Shown: one piece after another, positions 24,421 to 33,070 of the stretch
Layout: each line of letters starts with the position of its first letter
Position numbering within the stretch: the stretch's first letter is position 1
Source of the DNA: an uncultured Eubacteriales bacterium
Lineage (GTDB): Bacteria > Bacillota > Clostridia > Oscillospirales > Oscillospiraceae
Direction of reading: 5' to 3'
Length of the DNA: 64,000 bases
NCBI GenBank assembly: GCA_900546915.1
Contig: UREY01000008.1
Span: forward strand, 6,953 to 70,952
Notes under the pieces: generated by a model
Told to the model about the DNA's origin: nothing
Database searches by the model: none
The model's input: only the letters and a program-made list of their open reading frames with translations
Position numbers and translations under genes: made by a program

Positions 24421-26019
24421 TCAGTCCAAGAGCTCGTCCTGAAGCTCCGGGGCCAGGGATTCCAGCAGGGGAAGCGCTTGGGCCTGGGTCCAGGTCCAGC
24501 CTCGAAGCCGGGGCTCTTCCCGGGCCTGCAGTGTGACGGCGCCGTTTTGCTCCGTCACGTAGTAGTATTCCAGGACCCGGTCGGCCAGGACTTCACGGGC
24601 TTGGGCGCGAATTTGCGGGTCCTCCGCCTTCAGGAGCCGCGCCAGCTGGGGAACGGCGCCGTCCGACAGACCGGCCAGGTGGGCCACGTCCACCGTATCC
24701 AGTCGGCCGGACAGGTAGGCGTTTACGTTGTAACGGGCGATCTGGGTGTCCACATCCATCCAGCCGGTCCAGCATCCCACCAGCAGAGCGGCCAAAACGG
24801 CGATTTTCATATAGGGAAAGCGGGGCGCTAAAATCCAGACGGCCACGCAGACCAGGGCGACCGCCACGCAGAGCATGAACAACGAGGTGAGGACCCGGAG
24901 CCGGGTCAGACCGAAGGCGCCGATGTACAAGCTCATTTTCGACGCCGCGCAGGCCGACAACACCAGGGAGAACAGGAGGATAAACAGGCAGAGAACCCGG
25001 GTGAGGACCGGCACGTTGGGATCCCGGCGGATCCGGCACAGGGACACCAGGACGATGAGCAGATTGATGCCGCACAGAGCGGCCATTTCGAAGAAGCCTC
25101 TGCGGGCATATTCCGCCGGGGTGAAGCCCTGGGGCAGGATGCCGCCGAAGGCGCTGAAGAAATAGGCCAGCTGGGAGACCAGATACAGCAGATAGAAAAA
25201 GGATACCGCCGCCAGAAAGGTGTTCAGCGTCACCGGGGAGAACCCTCCGGCCGGAGCGGGCCGGGGCTCCGGCTCCTGGTCCTGCGCCAGGGCCACAGGC
25301 CGGGCGTAGACGGGCAGAAACAGGAGAAAGCCGAACAGAACGGTGACGATGAGCTCGGAGGCGTCTGCCAGGATGGTTTTTCCCATCAGGCCCTCGAAGG
25401 CGGCGTCGGAGCGGATGAGCAGGGGCAGAATGATGACGAGGGCCGGAATGGACAGCAGCAGGCCCAAGAGCACGCCGCCGACGCGCCGCCGCTGGGGACC
25501 GTCGGGGGTTTGCTTGGTGAACAGGCCCCGTAAGGCGGGCGCGATTTGGGGGTAAGGCTCCGCCAGCAGAGCCCGGCCGGCTCCGGCCAGGGAAATGAGA
25601 CGGCCCGCCGGATAGGAAGAAGCCCACACCGTTTGGCTCAGGCCCAGCAGGTAAGCGGTCATGGCCAGGAGCAACAGGAAAAACTTCACAAAGTCGTCGC
25701 TGCTGCGGGCCAAGGAGGCGGTCAGGATCAGACCGGCTGCCAGGCAGGCCAGGGGGTACCAGGACACGCGCCGGACCCGAAGCAGAAGGTAGACGGCGGT
25801 GACGGTGAAAATGCCGCAAATTCCCAGGGCGCAGCCCAGGCGGAGGCCGCTGTACAACAGGCTGTTGGCCGTCAGGAGGGATAAGACGGCCAACACAAGG
25901 GCCAGGGCCAGCTCCCTGCCGCCGGTGGGCAGGGCCGGAGCAGGGGGAAGGGGCGGACGGGGCTCCGCCGGGGGCAGGTCGGAGGTATAGGGGTTGTTCT
26001 CATAGGGACTGGATTTCAC
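24421..26019 (-). CDS. DUF4173-type multipass membrane protein
   Basis: 532 aa. GTG at 26019 follows GAGGAGGAATCT and overlaps the upstream HTH stop. A proline-rich N-terminus (PPAEPRPPLPPAPALP) is followed by about 11 hydrophobic segments; the segment with AKFLN-like VTLNTFLAAVSFFYLLYLVSQLAYFF and GFTPAEYARRGFFEM is the DUF4173 signature. The final ~100 residues are soluble and helical (DGAVPQLARLLKAEDPQIRAQ). Function unknown; such genes often sit with DUF2975 and YozG-type regulators in Clostridia, as here. Confidence 0.88.
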   Translation of the reverse strand: MKSSPYENNPYTSDLPPAEPRPPLPPAPALPTGGRELALALVLAVLSLLTANSLLYSGLRLGCALGICGIFTVTAVYLLLRVRRVSWYPLACLAAGLILTASLARSSDDFVKFFLLLLAMTAYLLGLSQTVWASSYPAGRLISLAGAGRALLAEPYPQIAPALRGLFTKQTPDGPQRRRVGGVLLGLLLSIPALVIILPLLIRSDAAFEGLMGKTILADASELIVTVLFGFLLFLPVYARPVALAQDQEPEPRPAPAGGFSPVTLNTFLAAVSFFYLLYLVSQLAYFFSAFGGILPQGFTPAEYARRGFFEMAALCGINLLIVLVSLCRIRRDPNVPVLTRVLCLFILLFSLVLSACAASKMSLYIGAFGLTRLRVLTSLFMLCVAVALVCVAVWILAPRFPYMKIAVLAALLVGCWTGWMDVDTQIARYNVNAYLSGRLDTVDVAHLAGLSDGAVPQLARLLKAEDPQIRAQAREVLADRVLEYYYVTEQNGAVTLQAREEPRLRGWTWTQAQALPLLESLAPELQDELLD

Positions 26020-26231
26020 ACAGATTCCTCCTCTCGGTATTCCAAAATGTCCCCGGGCTGGCAGCCCAGGGCCTTGCATATGGCGTCCAGGGTGCTGAAG
26101 CGGATGGCCTTGGCCTTCCCGGTTTTCAAAATAGACAGGTTGGCCTGGGTGATGCCCACCTGCTCGGCCAGCTCCTGGGAGCTGATGCGCCTGTGGGCCA
26201 TGACGATGTTTAAGTTTACATAAATAGCCAT
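26016..26231 (-). CDS. YozG-like HTH (Cro/CI family) regulator
   Basis: 71 aa from the ATG at 26231 (AGGAG seven bases upstream). It is a single helix-turn-helix: MAHRRISSQELAEQVGITQANLSILKTGKAKAIRFSTLDAICKALGCQPGDILEY. The start VNLNIVMAHRR-type and final PGDILEY are typical of YozG-group proteins, which usually lie next to a DUF2975 membrane protein. It probably regulates this operon. Confidence 0.92.
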   Translation of the reverse strand: MAIYVNLNIVMAHRRISSQELAEQVGITQANLSILKTGKAKAIRFSTLDAICKALGCQPGDILEYREEESV

Positions 26232-26240
26232 ACCCAACTC

Positions 26241-26687
26241 CTATATGGTGAGATCGTTTTCTTCCCGCAGCCGGGTGGCGGCGTCCATCACGTTGGCGAC
26301 CACCGCGATGACCAGGCAGAGAAAGGCCATGATCAGGGTGACGAAGAGCAGCGGCGGGTACAGAAAGGCGCAGAGGAAGCAGATCAGGCTGACGGCCCCG
26401 CAGTGATAAATCAGGCGGCGGATGCTCCGGACGTTGGCCTGCAAAAATACCTGCCCCCGGCGAATGCGGCGCAGAAGCCGGTCCAGATCGGCCAGGGCCA
26501 GGCCGGTGGGAATCAGGCAGAGATAATACCCGGCCAGAATGGCGCTCTGTCCGGCGGGAGTCAACAAGCGGAGCCGGCCGTACCAGGAGACAGCCTCCGG
26601 CATCCAACAGGCCAGCACCAGAAGCAGTCCGGCGACGGTCCGGCCCGCCCAGAGACAGACGGTGGCGGAGGGGTGTTTGGTTGGCAT
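26241..26687 (-). CDS. DUF2975 family membrane protein
   Basis: 148 aa, four hydrophobic segments, with the conserved middle LADLDRLLRRIRRGQVFLQANVRSIRRLIYHC. AGGAGG precedes the ATG. It is co-transcribed with the YozG-like regulator (9-bp gap), the usual partner of DUF2975 proteins, and together they resemble a small regulated membrane module of unknown role. Confidence 0.9.
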   Translation of the reverse strand: MPTKHPSATVCLWAGRTVAGLLLVLACWMPEAVSWYGRLRLLTPAGQSAILAGYYLCLIPTGLALADLDRLLRRIRRGQVFLQANVRSIRRLIYHCGAVSLICFLCAFLYPPLLFVTLIMAFLCLVIAVVANVMDAATRLREENDLTI

Positions 26688-26722
26688 GAAATAACCTCCT
26701 GTGTGGAAGATGGATTGCTCCC

Positions 26723-26751
26723 ATGATATACCCGGATTTATCGTTTGTCAA
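26723..26751 (-). promoter_or_regulatory. Promoter of the DUF2975 operon
   Basis: On the minus strand: TTGACA (26751-26746), 17-bp spacer, TATCAT (26728-26723), 36 bp before the start codon at 26687. Confidence 0.7.
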
Positions 26752-26868
26752 TAAAAATTTTCTCAAAATCAATAAATAGCCGCCTGGGATGGTGTGGAGG
26801 GTCCGGCGCTGCCGGGGAGTCCCGGCAGACATTCAACCGCCTGGGTGTGACGGAAAACGGCAAAATCG

Positions 26869-26897
26869 TTGCAATTTCTCCTGCTCCATGGTACAAT
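26869..26897 (+). promoter_or_regulatory. Promoter of the DUF2207 gene
   Basis: TTGCAA (26869-26874), 17-bp spacer, TACAAT (26892-26897), 70 bp before the GTG start. Confidence 0.65.
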
Positions 26898-26966
26898 ACT
26901 GCAAAAGAACGGATATGTCTTGGAGGCCCTGGGGGCTTTCCCATGGGGCACGGAAGGAGGGGTTGC

Positions 26967-28661
26967 GTGAGACGGTTTTGGATGGTGTTGCTCTGTCTGC
27001 TGCTGTTTGCGCTGCCGGTTTCGGCAGAGGAGACCGGCAACGCCGTTCAGGTGACGGCCGCCGTTGAGGCGGACGGTTCCTGCCGGATGACGGTGCAGTG
27101 GACGTTGCAGCTGCCGGAGCCGGTGCAATCCCTGGCGCTGCCGGTGGGCGGCGGAGCCGAGGAGGTCACGGTCAACGGCGTGGAGGCCGAGGTGCGTCAA
27201 ATCGCCGGGCACAGCGCCGTGGTTCTGGAGAGCGAAGCCGGTTTTGCCGGAGCGCAGTCCTTTGCCCTGGCGTACCGCTTGCCCGATTGTGTCCGGGAGG
27301 CCGACGATTGGACCCTGGTCCTTCCCCTCCTGCCGGAGGGGCTGGCCTATCCCGTGGAGCGGATGACCTTTCAGGTGACCCTGCCCGGCTCTTTTTCGGA
27401 GATGCCCTGCTTTACCAGCGGCTATTATGGAGAGGACATCGACAATTATATGACGGTCTCCGTGGAGGACAACGTGATTTCCGGCTCTGTGAATACGGCG
27501 CTGCGGGACCAGGAGAGCCTGATTCTCACCCTGGATACCTCGGAGGAGCTTTTTCCCCGGACCGACCGGACGGGGCGGCTTTTCTCCAAGGTCCGTCCGG
27601 CGGCCCTTGCCTTCGGCCTGGCGGCCCTTCTGTATTGGGTGCTGCGGCTCCGTTGGCGGCTCGGGGCGGTGACGGCCCAGAGCCATGCCCCTGTGGGTGT
27701 GGGCCCGGGGGAGGTGCGCTGCCGCCTTTTGGCCGAAAGTCCCGATTTTCCCCTGATGGTGGTGTCCTGGGCGCAGCTTGGGTATTTGACGATTCACGTC
27801 AATCAGGATTGGGCCGTGACGCTGCACAAGCGGATGGATATGGGCAACGAACGCAGCGGCTATGAAAACCGCCTGTTCCGGTCGCTGTTCGGCCGGGAGC
27901 AGATGGCCGACGGCGCCGGGCCCCGCGTGCAGGCGCTGAGGGCGCAGGTTGCGGCATCCCGGCCCCGGGTCCGGGGACAATTCCGCCGGAGGGGCGGAAA
28001 TCCGCTTTGGGCGCGGCTTCTGGGCGCGGGGATGGGGCTGTGCACCGGCGTGGCCGCAGGAGATCTTCTGGCGCCGGAGGCGGGCTGGCGGATTGCCGTC
28101 CTGGCGGCGGCCGGTCTGGTGGGCGCTGTGAGCGCGTGGCTGCTCCAGGGGGGCTTCCGGGGCCTGCTGTCCTGGAACCGGCGTCCCGGCTTTTACGCGT
28201 CGGCTGCGGCCTGCGGGCTGCTCCTGCTGGGGCTGTGGGCCGGATGCTGGGGGCTGGCGTTGCTCTGCTGCCTGGTGCAGTGTCTGCTGGGCCTGCTGAC
28301 CTTATTCGGAGGCCGGCGCAGCGAGGCGGGGCGGCACACGGTCGCGGCGCTTTTGGGCCTGCGGCGGTATTTGAAGACGGCGGACCGGAAGCAGCTGCGC
28401 CGGATCCTCCGCAAAAATCCGGATTATTACTATGATTTGGCGCCCTATGCCCTGGCCCTGGGGGTGGACGGGAAATTTGCCCGGCAGCTGGCCGATACGC
28501 GCCTGGCGGGCTGCTCCTGGCTGGTGACGGATTTTCCCCAGGCCGCGAAAGCGGAGCAGTGGTATCCCCTGCTGCGGCAGGTGACGCGCATTTTGCGCGG
28601 CGGCGCGCCGGAGCGCGGAGCGGCTCCGTCTGCCCGGCGCTCCCAAAAAGCGCGACTGTAG
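26967..28661 (+). CDS. DUF2207-like predicted membrane protein
   Basis: 564 aa from the GTG at 26967, six bases after AAGGAGG; it gives a proper signal peptide (RRFWMVLLCLLLFALPVSA). The extracytoplasmic N-terminal half (about 25-200) is beta-rich. Membrane segments come at about 218-235 and in a hydrophobic region from about 345 to 450. A soluble tail (RRYLKTADRKQLRRILRKNPDYYYDLAPYALALGVDGKFARQL) matches the DUF2207 C-terminal pattern DYFYDMLPYAYVLG. Role unknown. It heads a three-gene plus-strand run with the TraX-like and Nim-like genes. Confidence 0.82.
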   Translation: MRRFWMVLLCLLLFALPVSAEETGNAVQVTAAVEADGSCRMTVQWTLQLPEPVQSLALPVGGGAEEVTVNGVEAEVRQIAGHSAVVLESEAGFAGAQSFALAYRLPDCVREADDWTLVLPLLPEGLAYPVERMTFQVTLPGSFSEMPCFTSGYYGEDIDNYMTVSVEDNVISGSVNTALRDQESLILTLDTSEELFPRTDRTGRLFSKVRPAALAFGLAALLYWVLRLRWRLGAVTAQSHAPVGVGPGEVRCRLLAESPDFPLMVVSWAQLGYLTIHVNQDWAVTLHKRMDMGNERSGYENRLFRSLFGREQMADGAGPRVQALRAQVAASRPRVRGQFRRRGGNPLWARLLGAGMGLCTGVAAGDLLAPEAGWRIAVLAAAGLVGAVSAWLLQGGFRGLLSWNRRPGFYASAAACGLLLLGLWAGCWGLALLCCLVQCLLGLLTLFGGRRSEAGRHTVAALLGLRRYLKTADRKQLRRILRKNPDYYYDLAPYALALGVDGKFARQLADTRLAGCSWLVTDFPQAAKAEQWYPLLRQVTRILRGGAPERGAAPSARRSQKARL

Positions 28662-28685
28662 ATCATTGGAAAAGGAGAGAGAACC

Positions 28686-29465
28686 ATGGGGGGAGAAAAA
28701 GCCGCCCGGCTGCGGAGCCGGGGCTCCAAACGACGCATCAGCACGGATATTTTAAAAATCATCGGCCTTTTGCTCACGGTGGACGGCACCGTGGGGGCGG
28801 CTCTGCTGCAGAATAGCTTCCTGTCGGCGGAGGGGAATCTGTCTCAATTTGAGCAGCTTCTGAGGATTTTTCAGACCGGCCAGCAAAGCGCCGGGATGGC
28901 GGCTTGGGCGGTGGTCAGCAATTGCCTGGCCTCCATTGCCTGGCCGATTTTCGCCTATCTTGCCGTGGAGGGCCTGCGCAATACCTCCAGCTTTCCCCGC
29001 TATGCCCTGCGGCTGCTGGTGACGGCGGTGGTCAGTGAGGTGCCGTATGATCTGGTGATGTCCGGCAAGTGGGTGGACTGGTCCAGTCAAAATTTCCTCT
29101 TTTCGCTGCTCATCGGCTTGGTGATGCTGTATGTGGCCCAGGAGGTGGGGGAGAGCCGGGAGAAATCCGGCGCCCTTCGGGTCGCCCTGCTGGTGGGAGC
29201 TGTGCTGTGGACCTTTTTGATTCAGAGCCAGCTGGGCATTTTGGTGGTTCTGTCCATGGCGGTGATGTATTACCTGTCGGAGCACCGGGGGTGGAGAGAT
29301 CTCCTGGTCGCCCTGCTGGGCCTGGCGACGGTCCCGGCCTCCCTGGGCGTTTTGCTGATTCACTTCCACAAAGAGGGCCCGTGTATGCTCCCCAAATGGT
29401 TCTACTATTTGGCCTACCCGCTGCAGCTGTTGATTGTGGGCTTGGCGTGCCGCTTTTTGGTGTGA
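28686..29465 (+). CDS. TraX family membrane protein
   Basis: 259 aa, GGAGAGAGAACC before the ATG. About eight hydrophobic segments. WPIFAYLAVEGLRNTSSFPRYALRLL and VSEVPYDLVMSG are the TraX signatures, and KWFYYLAYPLQLLIVG closes it. TraX acetylates pilin in the F plasmid, but stand-alone chromosomal members in Firmicutes are unstudied membrane acyltransferase-like proteins. No conjugation genes lie nearby. Confidence 0.9.
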   Translation: MGGEKAARLRSRGSKRRISTDILKIIGLLLTVDGTVGAALLQNSFLSAEGNLSQFEQLLRIFQTGQQSAGMAAWAVVSNCLASIAWPIFAYLAVEGLRNTSSFPRYALRLLVTAVVSEVPYDLVMSGKWVDWSSQNFLFSLLIGLVMLYVAQEVGESREKSGALRVALLVGAVLWTFLIQSQLGILVVLSMAVMYYLSEHRGWRDLLVALLGLATVPASLGVLLIHFHKEGPCMLPKWFYYLAYPLQLLIVGLACRFLV

Positions 29466-29584
29466 GGCTTCCGGCCCGGGCGGTTCTTGGGAGCGGGGCG
29501 GCGCTTCAGCCCCGGCGCAAAGACCTGTGCCGGGGCTGTGTGGGCGTAGACGGAAGACATATGCTGTTCAAAGGAGAGATGAGG

Positions 29585-30076
29585 ATGTTTCGTGATATGC
29601 GCAGAGGCCGTCAGGCGTTGTCGCCGGAGGCCTGCAGGGAGATTTTACACCGGGGGACCTCCGGCGTTTTGGCGCTTTCCGGGGACGGCGGCTATCCCTA
29701 CGCAGTTCCCATCAGCTATGTGTTCGATGGAGCCAAGCTGTATTTTCACTGCGCCAAGTCCGGCCATAAGCTGGACGCCGTAAGGAGAAATCCGAAGGCC
29801 TCTTTTTGCGTCGTGGATCAGGATCAGATTGTCCCGGAGCGGTATACCACGTATTACCGCAGCGTCATTGCCTTCGGCGTCATGCGGATTTTGGAGGACG
29901 ACGGGGAAAAACGCGCCGCGGTGGAAAAGCTGGCGGTGAAATATGCCCCGGAGGACAGCGCCGCCCACCGGGAGGACGCCGTTTGCCGGAGCTGGGCGGG
30001 GCTGTGTATGCTGGAGATGGAGATAGAGCGCCTCACGGGGAAGGAAGCCGTGGAGCTGGTGGAAAAGCCGGTCTGA
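29585..30076 (+). CDS. Nim-like pyridoxamine-5'-phosphate-oxidase-fold flavoprotein
   Basis: 163 aa from the ATG at 29585, eight bases after AAAGGAG. It begins MFRDMRRGRQALSPEACREIL and continues GTSGVLALSGDGGYPYAVPISYVFDGAKLYFHCAKSGHKLDAVRRN, matching the NimA/B flavin-binding split barrel with the family His in SGHKLD. Nim proteins are associated with 5-nitroimidazole (metronidazole) resistance in anaerobes, but many chromosomal relatives do not confer it. FMN-dependent reduction is the likely chemistry. Confidence 0.88.
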   Translation: MFRDMRRGRQALSPEACREILHRGTSGVLALSGDGGYPYAVPISYVFDGAKLYFHCAKSGHKLDAVRRNPKASFCVVDQDQIVPERYTTYYRSVIAFGVMRILEDDGEKRAAVEKLAVKYAPEDSAAHREDAVCRSWAGLCMLEMEIERLTGKEAVELVEKPV

Positions 30077-30151
30077 TTGCGCGCCGGGATTTCCTCCGGC
30101 TTCCGGGGCAGGTCTGGATTTCACAAAAGGAAACGAGGAAAAATAGGAAAA

Positions 30152-30276
30152 GGGCCCTGTTGCAGCGTGGACATTTCGGAAATTTTGCCGAATATTTTAG
30201 CGGGAGAAACCACGAGTTTTCGTGATTCCTCCCGCTATTTCTAACTTTTAGAAAAGGTAGCTTGGCAACAGGCCCC
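30152..30276. terminator. Nested inverted repeats between the Nim-like and HtrA genes
   Basis: An outer pair (GGGCCCTGTTGC at 30152 and GCAACAGG-CCCC to 30276, one mismatch) encloses an inner perfect pair TAGCGGGAG/CTCCCGCTA (30198-30237) with its own CACGA/TCGTG tip. AT-rich flanks follow the inner stem on both strands. It probably ends transcripts of both convergent genes. Confidence 0.7.
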
Positions 30277-30312
30277 TTGGTTTTATGAAAAGCGCGCCGC
30301 CCGGGTAAGCCG

Positions 30313-31611
30313 CTACCGGCCCGCCTCCTGCAGGATCACGTCCGCAGTCAGCTGTCGGCCGGACCGGTAGAGGATCAAATTGACGGTGTCCCCGACGGAG
30401 AAGCCGCCCAGGGCGGCGGTGAGATCGTCCTCTGAGGTGACCCGGTACCCGCTGACGCTGAGAATGACGTCGCCGCTGCGGAGGCCTGCGGACCAAGCGT
30501 TGGAGCCCTCGTCCACATCGGTGACGTATAACCCGTCGGGTACGTTGAAGTAAAGCCGGTACTGCAAATCCGGCACGGTGATTTCCACGCCCAGGGACGG
30601 ACGGCCCGGTACGTAGCCGGTTTCAATCAGCTGATCGATCACTTCCTTGGCGACATGGATGGGAATGGCAAACCCCAGGCCTTCCACCACGGCGTTGCTG
30701 GAATAGCCGCCGATTTTGGCGGTGTTGATGCCGATGACCTGGCCGTAGCAGTTGATCAGCGGCCCGCCGGAGTTGCCCTCGTTCAGAGCGGCGGTGGTTT
30801 GAATCAGGGTCAGCGTCCGGCCCTGGATGGTGAGGTTGCGGTTGATGGCGGAGATGATTCCCTCGGTCATGGTTCCCCGCAGCTCGATGCCCAGGGGGTC
30901 GCCGATGGCGGCGACGGCGTCGCCCACCTGGGCCTGGGAGGAGTCGCCGAATTCGGCGGCCGTCAGATTTTCCCCGTCGATGTGCAGGACGGCCAAGTCG
31001 CTGGCGCTGTCCTTTCCCACCAATTGCGCGTCGTACACGCGCTCATCGGATAAGGTGACGGTGAGATGGTAGGCGTCGTCCACCACGTGGCAGTTGGTGA
31101 TGATATAGCCGGATTGGGACATGACGATGCCCGAGCCGTAAGAGCTCCCGTCCGCCTGGGAGGCGGTGATGGATACCACCGAGGGACTGACCTTCCGATA
31201 GATCTCCTGGAGGGAGAGCCCGCCGGACTGGAGCGGGTTGGCCACGGCCTCCGGCGTCTCGGAGATGAGCAATTCGGTGTCGTCGTCCTGGGCGCCGGTT
31301 GCCTCCAGGATCTGCGGTTCCGGCTCGGTGGATTCCGAGGGCTGCGTTGCGGCCGGTGTGGTGGGGTCGGCCTGTTGGGGGACGTCCTCCGTCTCCTGGG
31401 GGGGGACGGCGGGGTCCAGGTTCATGAGGACGGCGCCTCCTGTGAGACCGCCGAAGAAAATGCAGGCCAAAAGCGCTGCCGCCACCCAACCGCCGTGGTT
31501 TTTCGGGGGGCGGGTATTCCCTGTTTCATAGAAACCGTTGAACCGCTCCTCCTGGGTTTGGGAGAAAGGTGTATACTCCGGCTCCAACGGGTTTTTATCG
31601 TCATGGAACAT
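30313..31611 (-). CDS. HtrA/DegP-like membrane-anchored serine protease
   Basis: 432 aa from the ATG at 31611, eight bases after GAGG; an ATG six bases upstream is too close to the site. A short cytoplasmic N-terminus, one membrane segment (about 42-64) and a Pro/Thr/Glu linker precede the protease. The triad is intact: His175 (ITNCHVVD), Asp205 (SASDLAVL) and Ser281 (NEGNSGGP). A PDZ domain (about 330-425) ends the protein. It degrades or refolds misfolded exported proteins. Third gene of the regulator-kinase-protease operon; no separate promoter is seen in the 16-bp gap. Confidence 0.95.
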   Translation of the reverse strand: MFHDDKNPLEPEYTPFSQTQEERFNGFYETGNTRPPKNHGGWVAAALLACIFFGGLTGGAVLMNLDPAVPPQETEDVPQQADPTTPAATQPSESTEPEPQILEATGAQDDDTELLISETPEAVANPLQSGGLSLQEIYRKVSPSVVSITASQADGSSYGSGIVMSQSGYIITNCHVVDDAYHLTVTLSDERVYDAQLVGKDSASDLAVLHIDGENLTAAEFGDSSQAQVGDAVAAIGDPLGIELRGTMTEGIISAINRNLTIQGRTLTLIQTTAALNEGNSGGPLINCYGQVIGINTAKIGGYSSNAVVEGLGFAIPIHVAKEVIDQLIETGYVPGRPSLGVEITVPDLQYRLYFNVPDGLYVTDVDEGSNAWSAGLRSGDVILSVSGYRVTSEDDLTAALGGFSVGDTVNLILYRSGRQLTADVILQEAGR

Positions 31612-31627
31612 AAGCATAGCCTCGCAA

Positions 31628-33070
31628 TTACAAGCTGTTTACCTCGGTCAGAGTGAAGGTGAATTCGGTTTTTCCATCCCGGCTGGTGACGGAAATATCT
31701 TCACCGTGACTGCAGATGATGGTTTTTACGATATACAGGCCCAGGCCCCAGCCGTCCCGGTTGAGACTCCGGCTCTTGTCGATTTTATGAAACCGGTCGA
31801 ATACCAGGGGGAGCTCCTCCGGGGGAATGGTGTCGCCGGTGTTGGAGACGGAGACGTATACCTTACTCCCGGACTCCCGAAGACTCAGCCCCAGCTGCCC
31901 GCCCGGGGTGCAGAATTTGACCGCGTTGTCGATCAGGTTATAGACCACCTGGGTCACGGCGTCCAGCTCCCCCAGGGCGTAAACGGGGTATTCCGGGAAG
32001 TCGACGGCCACCTGAAGGGCCTTGTCGTTGATTTTCTGCTCGAAGGTGATGAGCACCTGCCCCAGACACTCGGACACGTCGAAGCGCACCATTTTGTCCG
32101 GGGGAATGCCCTGGTCCTGGAGCCGGGATACCTCCAGCATGCTGCGCACCAGACGGCTCAGGCGTTTTACCTCGTCGGAGACCAGGGTGAGGTACTGCCG
32201 CCGCTTTTCCGGCGGAATGGTGCCGTCCAAAATGCCGTCTACATAGCCGCCGATGGTGGTCATAGGCGTCTTCAGCTCGTGGCTGACGTTGGCGACGAAC
32301 TCCTGGCGCTGGTACTCGCTCTGCTCCAGAGAGGAGGCCATATTGTTAAACGCCACGGCCAGCTCGTCGATTTCCACCGTATTGTCCCCCCCGGTTTCCA
32401 CCCGGGCCTTGAGATTTCCGTGGCCGAATTCCTTGGCGGCGTTGGCCATGGCCTTTAAGGGGCGGCACTGATTTTGGGTGAAGATGGAAATGCACATGAC
32501 GGTCAGCAGCAGAACAATCAGGGCGACGAATATAAACATCTGGATAATCTGGGATAGGATGATCCCCATGCCCCGCACCGGCTCGGAGACCACCACCAGA
32601 CCGCCCACCGTCCCGTCGGACATCAGGCAGGGCTGGGCCGCCAGATAGCGCTCGTCGTCGTATACGCCGGTTAGGACGCCGGTACGGAAGTCCTGCCCGG
32701 TTTGCAGCGCCTGCTGGACGTAGTCCGGGTCCAGGGTCAGGCCGATGTGCCGGCACACCAGCTCCTGGCAGGAGCAGGTGACGACCTGCCCGCCGGTGTC
32801 GCACACCAGCGCGTCGGTTTGCGCCACCTGGGAGGCAAAGGACAGGTTCATGTGAAAGGCGAGGGCGACGTCGCTGCCCGCGCCGGAGGAGTACCCGGCG
32901 TATTTGGCGGCCAGCTCGGCCACGGCGGCGGCGGTGGCCCGAAGATCCTCCTCGCGCTCGCCGGTCAAGTAATTTTTCACCAAGGCGCGAAAGGAGGCGC
33001 CCATGCCCACCACGGCAACCAGGACAATCAGCGCCGTCACGGAAAACAGACGGCCGAATGTGGTTTTCAC
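31628..33070 (-). CDS. Sensor histidine kinase with cysteine-rich extracytoplasmic domain
   Basis: 480 aa. Two membrane segments (about 9-29 and 170-196) enclose a sensor domain. This domain holds a tight cysteine cluster: Cys90, Cys99, Cys101 and Cys106 (VCDTGGQVVTCSCQELVC), plus Cys148. HAMP, HisKA (His264 in VANVSHELKTPM) and HATPase (NLIDNAVKFC, DRFHKIDKSRSLNRDGWGLGLYIV) follow. The ATGA overlap with the regulator gene indicates co-translation. The setting before htrA parallels CssRS and CiaRH, which sense secretion or envelope stress. Confidence 0.94.
   Translation of the reverse strand: MKTTFGRLFSVTALIVLVAVVGMGASFRALVKNYLTGEREEDLRATAAAVAELAAKYAGYSSGAGSDVALAFHMNLSFASQVAQTDALVCDTGGQVVTCSCQELVCRHIGLTLDPDYVQQALQTGQDFRTGVLTGVYDDERYLAAQPCLMSDGTVGGLVVVSEPVRGMGIILSQIIQMFIFVALIVLLLTVMCISIFTQNQCRPLKAMANAAKEFGHGNLKARVETGGDNTVEIDELAVAFNNMASSLEQSEYQRQEFVANVSHELKTPMTTIGGYVDGILDGTIPPEKRRQYLTLVSDEVKRLSRLVRSMLEVSRLQDQGIPPDKMVRFDVSECLGQVLITFEQKINDKALQVAVDFPEYPVYALGELDAVTQVVYNLIDNAVKFCTPGGQLGLSLRESGSKVYVSVSNTGDTIPPEELPLVFDRFHKIDKSRSLNRDGWGLGLYIVKTIICSHGEDISVTSRDGKTEFTFTLTEVNSL

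Noticed and set aside
28686..29465. TraX-like gene as evidence of a conjugative element
   Set aside because: No relaxase, coupling protein or type IV secretion genes lie nearby; chromosomal TraX homologues are common.
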